From an uncultured Acidobacteriota bacterium (GTDB lineage Bacteria; Acidobacteriota; Thermoanaerobaculia; UBA5066): a stretch of DNA of 64,000 bases. Below, one piece after another: positions 9,550 through 17,565 of the stretch (position 1 is the first letter of the stretch; each line of letters starts with the position of its first letter). Location of the stretch: NCBI GenBank assembly GCA_903845115.1, contig CAIMWE010000022.1, positions 102,510-166,509 of the forward strand, read 5' to 3'. The notes under the pieces were generated by a model. The model was given only the letters and a program-made list of their open reading frames with translations. It was not told the DNA's origin and ran no database searches. The translations under genes and the position numbers were made by a program.

Positions 9550-12075
9550 GTGACGAGAGGAACCGACGCCGGGTCGCCGGCGCGCGAGGGGTGGGTGCGG
9601 CCTGTGTCGAAGCTCCCGTTGATTCTCCTCCTGGCCGCCGCGCTCTCGGGAGCGAAGCTCCTCGCGCAGGCTCTTCCTTCCACGACGGCCGAGAAGCCGA
9701 AGGAAGGCTCGGCGTTCCAGGGGACCTTCCCGAAACCGGTCCTCGAGGCGGAAAGGGCGCCCGCCGAGAAGATCGTGGAGATCGCCGTGCGGGGAGGGAA
9801 GCTCGTCGGCCCCGACACGATCTCGTTCTACCTCGGCGTGAAGGTAGGCGACGTCTACGACGCGGAGACCCTCCGCAAGGGGTTCACCAAGCTGTGGGAC
9901 TCGGGCCTCTTCGAGGACCTCCTGCTGGAGAAGGAAGAGGTCCCGGGCGGCGTCAAGCTGGTCGCGGCCGTCGTCGAGCGGCCGAAGGTCGGCGACCTCG
10001 ATTTCCGGGGAAACAAGAAGCTGACGACCTCCCAGCTCAAGGACAAACTCAAGGAAGGGAAGGCCGAGATCAAGGTCGGCGGCCCCCTGTCGCTCCGGGA
10101 CGTCTCGAAGGCGAAAGCCGCCCTCCTGGACTCCTACCGCGCCGACGGGTTCCGGTCGGCCGCGGTCGACACCACGGTGGAGACGATCAACGACAAGGAG
10201 AGTCGCGTCGTCTTCCTCATCGACGAGGGCGACAAGGTCAAGATCGAGGCGATCCGCTTCACCGGGAACAGGGTCGTCGGCGAGACGCGTCTCCGGTACG
10301 CGATGAAGAAGACCCGCCAGACGCACTGGTGGTACTTCTGGGACTCCAAGGACGTCTACAGCCAGGCCTCCTACGAGGAGGACGTCGAGTCGATCCGGAA
10401 GGTGTACCAGGACCTCGGCTACAAGGACGTGGTCGTGAAGGACCCGGCGATCGACACGTTCGTCGTCAACCCCAAGGAGAAGCGGGCGGACAAGATCTCG
10501 CGCCGCGCCCGCATCACGATCCCGATCGTGGAGGGGGAGCGGTTCTACTTCGGGGAGATGAAGGTCGAGGGCGCGAGCCAGTTCGACGACAGGCTCCTCT
10601 CGAAGATCTTCGCCTTCGTGCCCGGCGCGCCGCTCAAGCGGGCGGTGATCGTGGACGGGATGAAGGCCATCGACTCTCTCTACCGGGAACGCGGGTACAT
10701 CTACGTCTACATGAACCCGGAATACACCGAGAAGCCGGGCAAGAGAGTCGACGTGACGGTCAAGCTGACCGAGGGGGACCAGTACCGGCTCGGACGCATC
10801 GAGTTCACGGGCAACAAGTCGACCCGCGACAAGGTCCTCCGCCGCGAGCTGCTGGTGCGCGAGGGGGACATCCTGGACATGGAGTCCTTCAAGAAGGGCC
10901 TCCTGAAGCTCTCGCAGCTCGGGTACTTCAAGGTCGAGGAAGACCCCGAGTTCCGCGTCAACCCGGAGAAGAAGGCCGTGGACGTCACGGTGAAGGGGAC
11001 CGAGACCAACCGGAACGAGATCCAGTTCGGCGCCGGGTACTCCCAGCTCGACGGACTCTTCGGCCAGTTCCAGTTCTCGACCCGGAACTTCCTGGGGCGG
11101 GGCGACACCGTCGGGTTCCAGCTCCAGCGCGGCAACCGGACGAACTTCTTCGACATCTCGTTCTCGGAGCCCTGGTTCCTGGACCAGAAGATGTCGGTCG
11201 GCGCGTCGATCTTCAACCGGTCCCTGACCTACCTCGACGTGGACCAGTCCACGAAGGGCCTCAACGTCTCCTGGGGCGTCGGCCTGGGTCTCTGGGACAC
11301 GCTGTCGATCTTCTACGGCTTCACCGACACCCACAGCAAGTACCAGGTCTACCCTCCCCCCGGCCCTCCCGGCTCGGGAATACCGCCCCCTGCGTACGCC
11401 GACTACGTCGGGCAGATCTCGTCCATCACGCCCGGCTACAGGTACGACAGCCGGAACGACCCGTTCGACCCGAGCCGCGGCAAGAAGTTCGGCTTTGCGG
11501 TCACCGTGGCCGGGGGCCTGCTCGGCGGCGATTACGACTACATCAAGACGAACGCCAGCGGGACGCTCTACGTCCCGACCACGAAGTCGACGAACTTCGC
11601 GTTCAACCTCGAGGGCGGAATGATCCGGCCGTACGGCGGCTCGGGCATCCCGATCTTCGAGCGCTACCGGATCGGCGGCGACCGGTCCGTCAGGGCCTTC
11701 CAGCAGGGGACCATCTTCCCGATCGACGACCAGAACCACGCCTACTTCGACAGCAACGGGGCCCTCCTGGGCGGGGACAAGTTCCTCGTCTTCAACGCGG
11801 AATGGGTCGTCTCCTTCGGCGGGCCGATCAAGATCGCGGCGTTCTTCGACGCCGGGAACGCCTGGATCGAGGGGCAGAGCGTCAACGTCCTGAAGATGCG
11901 GTCCTCGACCGGGCTCGAGCTCCGAATTTTCCTGCCGATCTTCCAGGCTCCCCTCCGCTTCATCTACGGCCTAAACCTCGACCCGAAGATCATCCTGGAC
12001 AAGGACGGTTTCCCGCTCGCGAACGGCCAGGAGAAGCGGACCGATTTCCAGTTCTCCATCGGGACGACGTTCTGA
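9550..12075 (+). CDS. bamA: BamA, outer-membrane beta-barrel assembly factor
   Basis: Up to 841 aa. Central subunit that folds beta-barrel proteins into the outer membrane. Five POTRA-like repeats span about residues 75-430 (for example KVGDLDFRGNKKLTTSQLKD, KIEAIRFTGNRVVGETRLRY, RLGRIEFTGNKSTRDKVLRR). A C-terminal Omp85 barrel follows, with the conserved RYRIGGDRSVRAF lid motif and a terminal Phe. GTG 9550 gives an odd 18-residue preface; GTG 9604 gives a clean signal peptide (LPLILLLAAALSGAKLLAQA) and is likely the real start. Directly after clpC and before skp and lpxD, the classic envelope cluster. Confidence 0.95.
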   Translation: MTRGTDAGSPAREGWVRPVSKLPLILLLAAALSGAKLLAQALPSTTAEKPKEGSAFQGTFPKPVLEAERAPAEKIVEIAVRGGKLVGPDTISFYLGVKVGDVYDAETLRKGFTKLWDSGLFEDLLLEKEEVPGGVKLVAAVVERPKVGDLDFRGNKKLTTSQLKDKLKEGKAEIKVGGPLSLRDVSKAKAALLDSYRADGFRSAAVDTTVETINDKESRVVFLIDEGDKVKIEAIRFTGNRVVGETRLRYAMKKTRQTHWWYFWDSKDVYSQASYEEDVESIRKVYQDLGYKDVVVKDPAIDTFVVNPKEKRADKISRRARITIPIVEGERFYFGEMKVEGASQFDDRLLSKIFAFVPGAPLKRAVIVDGMKAIDSLYRERGYIYVYMNPEYTEKPGKRVDVTVKLTEGDQYRLGRIEFTGNKSTRDKVLRRELLVREGDILDMESFKKGLLKLSQLGYFKVEEDPEFRVNPEKKAVDVTVKGTETNRNEIQFGAGYSQLDGLFGQFQFSTRNFLGRGDTVGFQLQRGNRTNFFDISFSEPWFLDQKMSVGASIFNRSLTYLDVDQSTKGLNVSWGVGLGLWDTLSIFYGFTDTHSKYQVYPPPGPPGSGIPPPAYADYVGQISSITPGYRYDSRNDPFDPSRGKKFGFAVTVAGGLLGGDYDYIKTNASGTLYVPTTKSTNFAFNLEGGMIRPYGGSGIPIFERYRIGGDRSVRAFQQGTIFPIDDQNHAYFDSNGALLGGDKFLVFNAEWVVSFGGPIKIAAFFDAGNAWIEGQSVNVLKMRSSTGLELRIFLPIFQAPLRFIYGLNLDPKIILDKDGFPLANGQEKRTDFQFSIGTTF

Positions 12076-12188
12076 CGCTGCTGCCGGATCTGGATGGTCG
12101 ATCCGGGCCGATTCGGTTAAACTCCGCCCCCGATTGCAAGCGGTCCCGGCTGGGGCCATTCTCGTGAATTGACCGAAAGGAGATCCAG

Positions 12189-12791
12189 GTGATGAAGAGA
12201 ATCTTGTCCGTGGGGGCCTTCGTCGCGACGACCGCCCTTCTGGTGGCCGGCCCGGCCTCCGCCCAGAGCGTCACGACCACCAAGATCGGCGTGCTCGAGG
12301 TCCAGCGCGTCGTGGCCGAGTCGGCCGTGGGGAAGGAAAGCCTCGCGCGGGTCCAGAAGGTCCAGGGCCAGAAGCAGGAAGACCTCGCGAAACGCCAGAA
12401 CGAGCTGCGGGACCTGGAAAAGAAGATCCAGGACCAGAGCAAGTCGTTGTCGGAAGAGGCTCTCGACAAGCTGCAGAAGGACTACCAGGCCAAGGCGCTG
12501 GAATTCAAGCGGTCCCAGGACGACGCCCAGCGGGAGCTCGAGGAGCTGCAGCGCAAGGAGCTCGGCGAGCTCGAGAAGAAGGTCATGCCGGTCATCGACG
12601 CGGTGGCCAGGGAGCACGGCTACCAGCTGGTCTTCAACAAGTTCCAGAGCGGCCTCCTCTTCGCGGACACCACGACCGACCTCACCGACGCGGTGATCAC
12701 GAAGTTCAACTCGCAGATCGCGGCGGCTCCGAAGGCGGATGCGAAGCCTCCGGCCAAGCCCGCGCCGGCCGCTCCTCCGAAGAAGAACTAG
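12189..12791 (+). CDS. skp: Skp/OmpH-family periplasmic chaperone
   Basis: 200 aa. Periplasmic holdase that carries unfolded outer-membrane proteins to BamA. A signal peptide with an AQS cleavage region ends near residue 26, then comes the short IGVLEVQRVVAES strand and a long Lys/Glu/Gln-rich coiled hairpin (about residues 50-130). The QLVFNKFQSGLLFADTTTDLTDAVITKFN end is the typical OmpH trimerisation tail. The C-terminus adds an Ala/Pro/Lys tail. GTG 12189 and ATG 12192 are both possible, with AAGGAG 7-10 bases upstream. A 113-bp gap separates it from bamA and contains a weak TAAACT -10 at 12118. Confidence 0.92.
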   Translation: MMKRILSVGAFVATTALLVAGPASAQSVTTTKIGVLEVQRVVAESAVGKESLARVQKVQGQKQEDLAKRQNELRDLEKKIQDQSKSLSEEALDKLQKDYQAKALEFKRSQDDAQRELEELQRKELGELEKKVMPVIDAVAREHGYQLVFNKFQSGLLFADTTTDLTDAVITKFNSQIAAAPKADAKPPAKPAPAAPPKKN

Positions 12792-12810
12792 GCCGAGGGC
12801 CGCGACGTTC

Positions 12811-13857
12811 GTGCGGCCGGAGCAGAAGGGGATCCTCACCGCGACCGAGCTGGCCGGGCTCTGCTCAGGCCGGCTCGTCGGGGACGGCTCCCGGGTGGTC
12901 AGCGCGGTCCGGTCGGTCGACCTCGCGGACGACGGGGACCTCGCCTTCGTCTCCGACCGGAAGGCGGAAAGGGGAGCCGTCTCGTCCCGGGCCGGCGTCC
13001 TGCTGGCCCGGTCGGCAGCGCCGTTCCCTGACCGGACCGTCATCGAGGTGCCCGATCCTGCGCTGGCCCTGATCCCCATCCTCGAGGCGCTCGTCCCGAG
13101 GAGGAGAGCCCGCGCGGGAGTCCACCCGACCGCGGTCGTGGAGTCCGGGGCCAGCGTCGATCCGACGGCGGAGGTCGGCCCGTACGCGGTGCTCGAGGCG
13201 GGGAGCCGCGTGGGGGCCGGGGCGATCCTCGGGTCCCACGTGGCCGTCGGCCGCGGCGCAGAAATCGGCGAGGGGGTCTGGCTCCACCCGCACGTCGTGG
13301 TCTACGACGGCGTGCGGATCGGCCCGCGATCGGAGGTCCACTCCGGCACGGTGCTGGGGGCCGACGGATTCGGGTACGCGCCGTCACCGACGGGCATCCG
13401 GAAGATCCCCCAGGTCGGCACCGTCGAGATCGGAGCCGACGTGGAGATCGGGGCGAACTCGTGCGTCGACCGGGCCTCCCTGGAGGTGACCCGGATCGGG
13501 GATGGGACGAAGGTCGACGACCTCGTGATGGTGGGCCACAACTGCGTCGTGGGGCGCCACGGCTTCATCTGCGCCCAGGTGGGCCTCGCGGGCTCCACCG
13601 TGGTGGGGGACGGCGTGATCCTCGGGGGCCAGGCCGGCGCGGCCGGCCACCTCAGGATCGGGAACGGCGTCAAGGTCGGGGCGCAGTCGGGAGTCAACGT
13701 CGACGTCCCGGACGGCGAGAACATCAACGGATCGCCTCACCTACCCTATCGGGAGTCGATGAAATGCCTGGTCGAGCTCCGGCGCCTTCCCGAGACGGCC
13801 CGGCTGGTCCGGGAGCTGGCGGGGGCCGCCGGCAGACAGGGGGAGGACAAGGCATGA
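12811..13857 (+). CDS. lpxD: UDP-3-O-(3-hydroxyacyl)glucosamine N-acyltransferase
   Basis: 348 aa from GTG 12811, the usual LpxD length. Third enzyme of lipid A synthesis: adds the second 3-hydroxyacyl chain, from acyl-ACP, to UDP-3-O-acyl-glucosamine. An N-terminal uridine-binding domain (about residues 1-100, [11 protein letters not shown]) is followed by left-handed beta-helix hexapeptide repeats ([20 protein letters not shown] onward) and the active-site His region [21 protein letters not shown]. The C-terminal helix ends in a Lys-rich tail. The GTG lies 20 bp after the skp stop; starts further upstream would run into skp. The stop overlaps the fabZ ATG (ATGA). Confidence 0.95.
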   Translation: MRPEQKGILTATELAGLCSGRLVGDGSRVVSAVRSVDLADDGDLAFVSDRKAERGAVSSRAGVLLARSAAPFPDRTVIEVPDPALALIPILEALVPRRRARAGVHPTAVVESGASVDPTAEVGPYAVLEAGSRVGAGAILGSHVAVGRGAEIGEGVWLHPHVVVYDGVRIGPRSEVHSGTVLGADGFGYAPSPTGIRKIPQVGTVEIGADVEIGANSCVDRASLEVTRIGDGTKVDDLVMVGHNCVVGRHGFICAQVGLAGSTVVGDGVILGGQAGAAGHLRIGNGVKVGAQSGVNVDVPDGENINGSPHLPYRESMKCLVELRRLPETARLVRELAGAAGRQGEDKA

Positions 13858-14351
13858 GCAAAGAGCCGGCAGGCGGACCCGCCACGCGTCGAGTGAAGCC
13901 CGGGCCCCTGGGGATCCGGGAGATCCAGAGGCTCCTCCCCCACCGGTACCCGTTCCTGCTCGTGGACCGGATCATCGAGATGGAGATCGGGAAGCGGATC
14001 GTCGGCATCAAGAACGTGACGGTCAACGAGGAGTTCTTCAACGGCCACTTCCCGGGCCACCCGGTCATGCCCGGGGTCCTGATCATCGAGGCGATGGCCC
14101 AGGTCGGGGGCTGCCTGGTGCTCGCCAGCCTGGAGAACCCGGCGGGAAAGCTCGTCTACATGGCGGGCATCGACCGGGCCCGGTTCCGGAGGCCGGTCGT
14201 CCCCGGGGACCAGCTCGTCATGACCGCCGAGCTGGTGATGGTCCGCTCGAAGCTGGTCAAGGCCCGTTGCGAGGCCCGCGTCGACGGTCAGCTCGCCGCC
14301 GAGGCCGACGTGATGAGCATCTTCGTGGATCGCTCCGAGGAGGAGAAGTGA
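13854..14351 (+). CDS. fabZ: 3-hydroxyacyl-ACP dehydratase FabZ
   Basis: 165 aa, hot-dog fold. Dehydrates 3-hydroxyacyl-ACP in fatty-acid elongation and competes with LpxA/LpxD for the same substrate, which explains its place between them. The catalytic His lies in [12 protein letters not shown] (about residue 30) and the catalytic Glu in [19 protein letters not shown] (about residue 80). An extra 20-residue basic N-terminus precedes the core. It overlaps lpxD upstream (ATGA) and lpxA downstream (TGATG), so the three are tightly coupled. Confidence 0.96.
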   Translation: MSKEPAGGPATRRVKPGPLGIREIQRLLPHRYPFLLVDRIIEMEIGKRIVGIKNVTVNEEFFNGHFPGHPVMPGVLIIEAMAQVGGCLVLASLENPAGKLVYMAGIDRARFRRPVVPGDQLVMTAELVMVRSKLVKARCEARVDGQLAAEADVMSIFVDRSEEEK

Positions 14352-15130
14352 TGTCCGTCCACCCCACGGCCATCGTCGACCCTACCGCTTCCCTGGCGGC
14401 GTCGGTCGAGGTGGGGCCGTACGCCATCGTCGGCGCGCACGTTTCCATCGGCGCCCGCACCACGGTCGGCGCCAACGCGATCGTCCAGGGACCGGCGACG
14501 TTCGGAGAGGACAACACGATCCACCCTCACGCGGCGCTGGGCGGGCCTCCCCAGGACCTCAAGTACAAGGGGGAGCCGACGGAGCTGGTCGTGGGGAACC
14601 GGAACGTGTTCCGCGAGTTCATGACCGCCCACCGGGGCACGATGGGCGGGCACAAGAGGACGGTCATCGGGGACGACAACTTCTTCATGGCCTACTCGCA
14701 CGTGGCCCACGACTGCGTCGTCGGAAACCGGACGGTCTTCGCGAACGGCGCGTCGCTGGCGGGGCACTGCTCGGTCGAGGACGACGTCATCCTCGGGGGC
14801 TACGTCGTCGTCAGGCAGTTCCTGACCATAGGCCGGCACGCCTACGTCGGCGGCTTCACGCCCGTGAACCGGAACGTGCTTCCCTTCGTCTGGACGTCCT
14901 CCGAGCGTGAGACCAAGGCCTGGAAGGTGAACGCGGTCGGCCTCTCCCGGAAGGGCTTCTCTCCCGAGGCGGTCGCCGCCCTCCAGAAGGCCTACCGCGC
15001 GATGCACAGGTACCGCCACGACAGGGCGGCGATGCTCGCCGCTCTCGACGAGCTGGCGGCGACGTCGCCCGAAGTCCGGTACATGGTCGACTTCGTCCGG
15101 GCGGCCAAGGAAGGGGTCCACGGGGCCTGA
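14351..15130 (+). CDS. lpxA: UDP-N-acetylglucosamine O-acyltransferase
   Basis: 259 aa. First step of lipid A synthesis: transfers a 3-hydroxyacyl chain from ACP to UDP-GlcNAc. Hexapeptide repeats run from VHPTAIVDPTA to about residue 190. The catalytic His is in AYSHVAHDCVVGN (about residue 120) and the GGPPQDLKYKGEPTELVVG loop is diagnostic. The C-terminal helical domain ends near residue 259. ATG 14351 shares one base with the fabZ stop, with GAGGAGAA just upstream. This is the end of the operon; a 9-bp stem beginning at the last stop base follows. No lpxB, lpxC or lpxK is present. Confidence 0.97.
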   Translation: MSVHPTAIVDPTASLAASVEVGPYAIVGAHVSIGARTTVGANAIVQGPATFGEDNTIHPHAALGGPPQDLKYKGEPTELVVGNRNVFREFMTAHRGTMGGHKRTVIGDDNFFMAYSHVAHDCVVGNRTVFANGASLAGHCSVEDDVILGGYVVVRQFLTIGRHAYVGGFTPVNRNVLPFVWTSSERETKAWKVNAVGLSRKGFSPEAVAALQKAYRAMHRYRHDRAAMLAALDELAATSPEVRYMVDFVRAAKEGVHGA

Positions 15131-15158
15131 GAGGCGCGCTGAGACGCTTCGCGCCTCT
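15130..15158 (+). terminator. Hairpin directly after the lpxA stop
   Basis: AGAGGCGCG (15130-15138) pairs with CGCGCCTCT (15150-15158), a 9-bp GC-rich stem whose first base is the last base of the lpxA TGA. No U-tract follows. Part of the right arm belongs to the 87-bp repeat family beginning at about 15140. Confidence 0.5.
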
Positions 15159-15198
15159 GCCGAGGGCGGCCAACATGGATCGGGAGAACCCTCGATCG
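15140..15198 (+). repeat. Left fragment of the 87-bp repeat array, cut off by the intron
   Basis: These 59 bases are identical to the last 59 bases of the 87-bp unit found intact twice at 17290-17463. The fragment ends in CGGGAGAACCC-TCGATC-G, so the hairpin is broken one base into its right arm. The missing arm lies at 17290, beyond the intron. Confidence 0.88.
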
Positions 15199-15239
15199 GT
15201 CGGGTAGCCAGGGGAGGTTTCCCTCCCCCAGCTCCCACG

Positions 15240-15270
15240 GAACCGGACTTGTGGATCTCACATCCGGCTC
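15240..15270 (-). ncRNA. Group II intron domain V
   Basis: The 31-base hairpin reads GAGCCGGATG on its 5' side and AGTCCGGTTC on its 3' side on the minus strand, with the invariant AGC triad at positions 2-4. It is the catalytic core of the ribozyme and the anchor for calling the intron's 3' end 41 bases further on. Confidence 0.85.
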
Positions 15271-15331
15271 TTCGGGGCGTCGGCGTTCGGGATCGACCCG
15301 TAGTCCGACGCCAGTGTTTTCACACCCGCAG

Positions 15332-16915
15332 CTATCCCAGCTCCAGCTCGAGCTGGATCGGTACTGGGGCGATGACTCGGGTCCGCCGTTCCATCCACCG
15401 CTGCTCCAGCGAGGTCAGCCCCCGTTCGGCGAAGTACGCCGGGGGGAGAGCCCGATCGACAGCAGATCGGTGACTGAGATCCCACGTGCCTCGGCGGCCG
15501 TCATAGGCCGTCTTCCACGCGGTCTTCCGTTGGATCCCGAGTTTGATGAGCTTTCGCACGATCGAGCGCTTGCTCTTCCACTGCCTCAGCAGCAGTGCTC
15601 GGAGTCGGCGCCTGATGTGGGCGTCCAGATTGTGGAGCGTTCGCTTCGCCGTCTCACCGGTCACGACCCCGAAGAACCCGAGCCATCCCGTCAGGTAGAC
15701 GTTCAGGTCCCGAAGGATCGTCTTCAGTGACTCCCCTCGGGTCCGTCCCGTCTTCTGCCGGATCACCTCGTTGATGCGCTCCTTCGAGCGCTCCGATAAT
15801 TCCACCTCGACGTCTCCCGTCTCCGGCTCCCGCCTGAGCCGGAAGCCCACGAAGTGGCGCTCCTCGGGCCGTGCCACGGCGCTCTTGGCTTCGTTCACCT
15901 TGAGCCGGAGCTTCTTCTCGATGAAGCTCCTCACGCTCGCCATCACTCGCTCGCCCGCACGCTGTCTTCTCACGTAGATGTTGCCGTCGTCGGCGTAGCG
16001 TACGAACCGGTGCCCGCGCCTTTGGAGCTCCCAGTCGAGCTCGTCCAGCACGATGTTCGACAGCAACGGCGATAGTGGACCCCCCTGCGGTGTCCCCTCT
16101 TCCGTCGTCACCACCACACCCTCGGGCATGACCACCTTGGCCTTCAGCATCCGTCGGATCAGCAAGATCAGCCGGCGATCCTTCACCAGCTTCTCCAGCC
16201 TCGCGAGTAAGCGTTCGTGATGGACCCGATCGAAGAACTTCTCCAGATCGATGTCCACCACCCACTCGTACCCTTCTTCCAGATACCTCTTCGCCTCGGC
16301 AATCGCCGTGTGACAGCTCCGTCCCGGCCGGAAGCCATGGCTACTCCCGTGAAACGTCGGCTCGTAGTTCGGGCTGAGCACCTGGTTCACACCCTGCCCC
16401 ACGATCCTGTCGATCACGTTCGGTATTCCAAGGCCCCGCTCCCCACCTCCTCCTGCCTTCGGAATCCAGACCCGCCGGATCTCTCCAGGCTGGTAGGTCC
16501 CTTCCAGCAGGCCATGCGACAGCGCCGGCAGGATCGTCCCCAGATGCTTTCGCACCTCGTCGATCGTTTGCCGGTCCGGTCCCGGTGCTCCGTCGTTCGA
16601 CGCCACTTTCTCGAACGCTTCCTTCAGGTTCTCTTCCCGTGCGACTTCCTCGATCGTCATCGCGGGCAGGCCCCTTCTCTTCGTGCTCTCCGACTTCGGC
16701 GCCCCGGATGGTCGAGCCCGGAGTCGGCCCCGGTCCCTCCCCCCGTCGGCCCCTTTCGGGTTGTCGGCTGTCTCGGAGATCAGTTCGAGCTGCCTGCCTT
16801 CTTTGCTGGCCGTGGCCGCCTTCCCTCCCCCAGTGCTTTCACCCTGAGTTACGGCCGCCTTTCCTCGGCCTTCTGGTCGTATGCGGCCATCCGACTCCTC
16901 TCGTCCCTTCGTCAT
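15332..16915 (-). CDS. ltrA: Group II intron reverse transcriptase/maturase
   Basis: 527 aa. Splices its host intron and copies it into DNA at new sites. RT blocks in order: KEAFEKVASNDGAPGPD (RT0/1), RRVWIPKAGGGGERGLGIPN, FHGSSHGFRPGRSCHTAI, VVDIDLEKFFDRVHHERL, GTPQGGPLSPLLSNIVLDEL, and the catalytic YADD near residues 307-310. A group II maturase (domain X) segment is around GWLGFFGVV to the basic C-terminus. There is no HNH endonuclease. An N-terminal stretch of about 85 charged residues precedes the usual MTIEEV start, so translation may begin there instead. No frameshift or stop interrupts the catalytic blocks. Confidence 0.95.
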   Translation of the reverse strand: MTKGREESDGRIRPEGRGKAAVTQGESTGGGKAATASKEGRQLELISETADNPKGADGGRDRGRLRARPSGAPKSESTKRRGLPAMTIEEVAREENLKEAFEKVASNDGAPGPDRQTIDEVRKHLGTILPALSHGLLEGTYQPGEIRRVWIPKAGGGGERGLGIPNVIDRIVGQGVNQVLSPNYEPTFHGSSHGFRPGRSCHTAIAEAKRYLEEGYEWVVDIDLEKFFDRVHHERLLARLEKLVKDRRLILLIRRMLKAKVVMPEGVVVTTEEGTPQGGPLSPLLSNIVLDELDWELQRRGHRFVRYADDGNIYVRRQRAGERVMASVRSFIEKKLRLKVNEAKSAVARPEERHFVGFRLRREPETGDVEVELSERSKERINEVIRQKTGRTRGESLKTILRDLNVYLTGWLGFFGVVTGETAKRTLHNLDAHIRRRLRALLLRQWKSKRSIVRKLIKLGIQRKTAWKTAYDGRRGTWDLSHRSAVDRALPPAYFAERGLTSLEQRWMERRTRVIAPVPIQLELELG

Positions 16916-17289
16916 CAGTCCTTTCGTCCTTTCTGACTCCCGCTCCTCCCCATCGAGGTCCGCGGAGGCCGAGAGGTCTCCCCGGGTAAAAACGTGGAAC
17001 TTCCCCCTACACCGTCGTCCCTACGCACTCCCTCCAACGGATATCGGGCTTCGCCTGCTGACCGCCAGCTCACCCAAGGGCCGTACGCCTCACGACGCTT
17101 CACTTCCGTTCGATGCAGGGTTTCACCTCAGACTTCCACCAGACCTCCCCTCGCGGGCTCGCCAGGGTCTCTCCTCTGGCAAGGATCTGGTCCTCCAGAT
17201 CGACGCCCTTGTCTCATCGGTGCTGGGTTCCCTCCGTCAGGGCCCCATGAGGACTTCCACCTCCTGTTCCACGCCCATGCCGGGCGCAC

Positions 17290-17491
17290 GGTTCTCCCGC
17301 GCGCCTGCGGCGCTCCCAGAGACGCTTCGCGCCTCTGCCGAGGGCGGCCAACATGGATCGGGAGAACCCTCGATCGGGTTCTCCCGCGCGCCTGCGGCGC
17401 TCCCAGAGACGCTTCGCGCCTCTGCCGAGGGCGGCCAACATGGATCGGGAGAACCCTCGATCGGGTTCTCCCGCGCGCCTGCGGCGCTCCC
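17290..17491 (+). repeat. 87-bp tandem palindromic repeats (two full units plus a partial)
   Basis: Units at 17290-17376 and 17377-17463 are identical; a third begins at 17464 and matches for about 28 bases. Across each junction sits an 11-bp perfect hairpin, CGGGAGAACCC-TCGATC-GGGTTCTCCCG (17359-17386 and 17446-17473). With the intron removed, the 15140-15198 fragment joins this array. The array fills the gap between convergent lpxA and fusA. Confidence 0.9.
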
Positions 17492-17524
17492 TCTCCGTAT
17501 CGGAACGGAGTTCCGGATATTCGG

Positions 17525-17560
17525 ATCAGGGGCAGCCGGCCGGTTCCGGGTGCCCCTGAT
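17525..17560 (-). terminator. Hairpin after the fusA-like gene
   Basis: ATCAGGGGCA (17525-17534) pairs exactly with TGCCCCTGAT (17551-17560) with a GC-rich 16-base loop, starting 6 bp after the stop of the minus-strand gene. There is no U-tract. Probable transcription end of that gene, upstream (in its direction) of the repeat array and intron. Confidence 0.5.
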
Positions 17561-17565
17561 TCACT

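Larger units (their letters stand above)
15199..17289 (-). mobile_element. Complete group II intron (about 2.09 kb)
   Basis: On the minus strand the element begins with GTGCGCCCGGCATGGGCG (17289 downward), a standard GUGYG 5' end, and finishes ...CTACCCGAC at 15199, an AY 3' end. Domain V is at 15270-15240 and begins GAGCCGG with the AGC catalytic triad; its arms GAGCCGGAT/AGTCCGGTTC pair. Domain VI follows (GGGGAGG-GAAA-CCTCCCC). The boundaries are fixed precisely because the flanks rejoin to give an exact 87-bp repeat junction like those at 17376/17377. The encoded RT is intact, so it may still be mobile. It lies downstream of fusA in the same orientation. The lack of an endonuclease domain and the hairpin-rich target suggest class C, but I cannot prove the class. 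Confidence 0.93.

Noticed and set aside
6568..11739. Minus-strand open frame of 1723 codons opposite lolD, clpC and bamA
   Set aside because: Antisense of three well-identified genes; composition of Leu/Asp/Arg/Val repeats typical of reverse-frame reading.
15199..17289. Retron or diversity-generating element for the RT
   Set aside because: The RT has group II maturase blocks, and GUGYG/AY ends with domain V are present; no msr/msd, template/variable repeat or effector gene is seen.
17290..17491. CRISPR-like array
   Set aside because: Repeat units are contiguous with no spacers, 87 bp long and few, and there are no cas genes.
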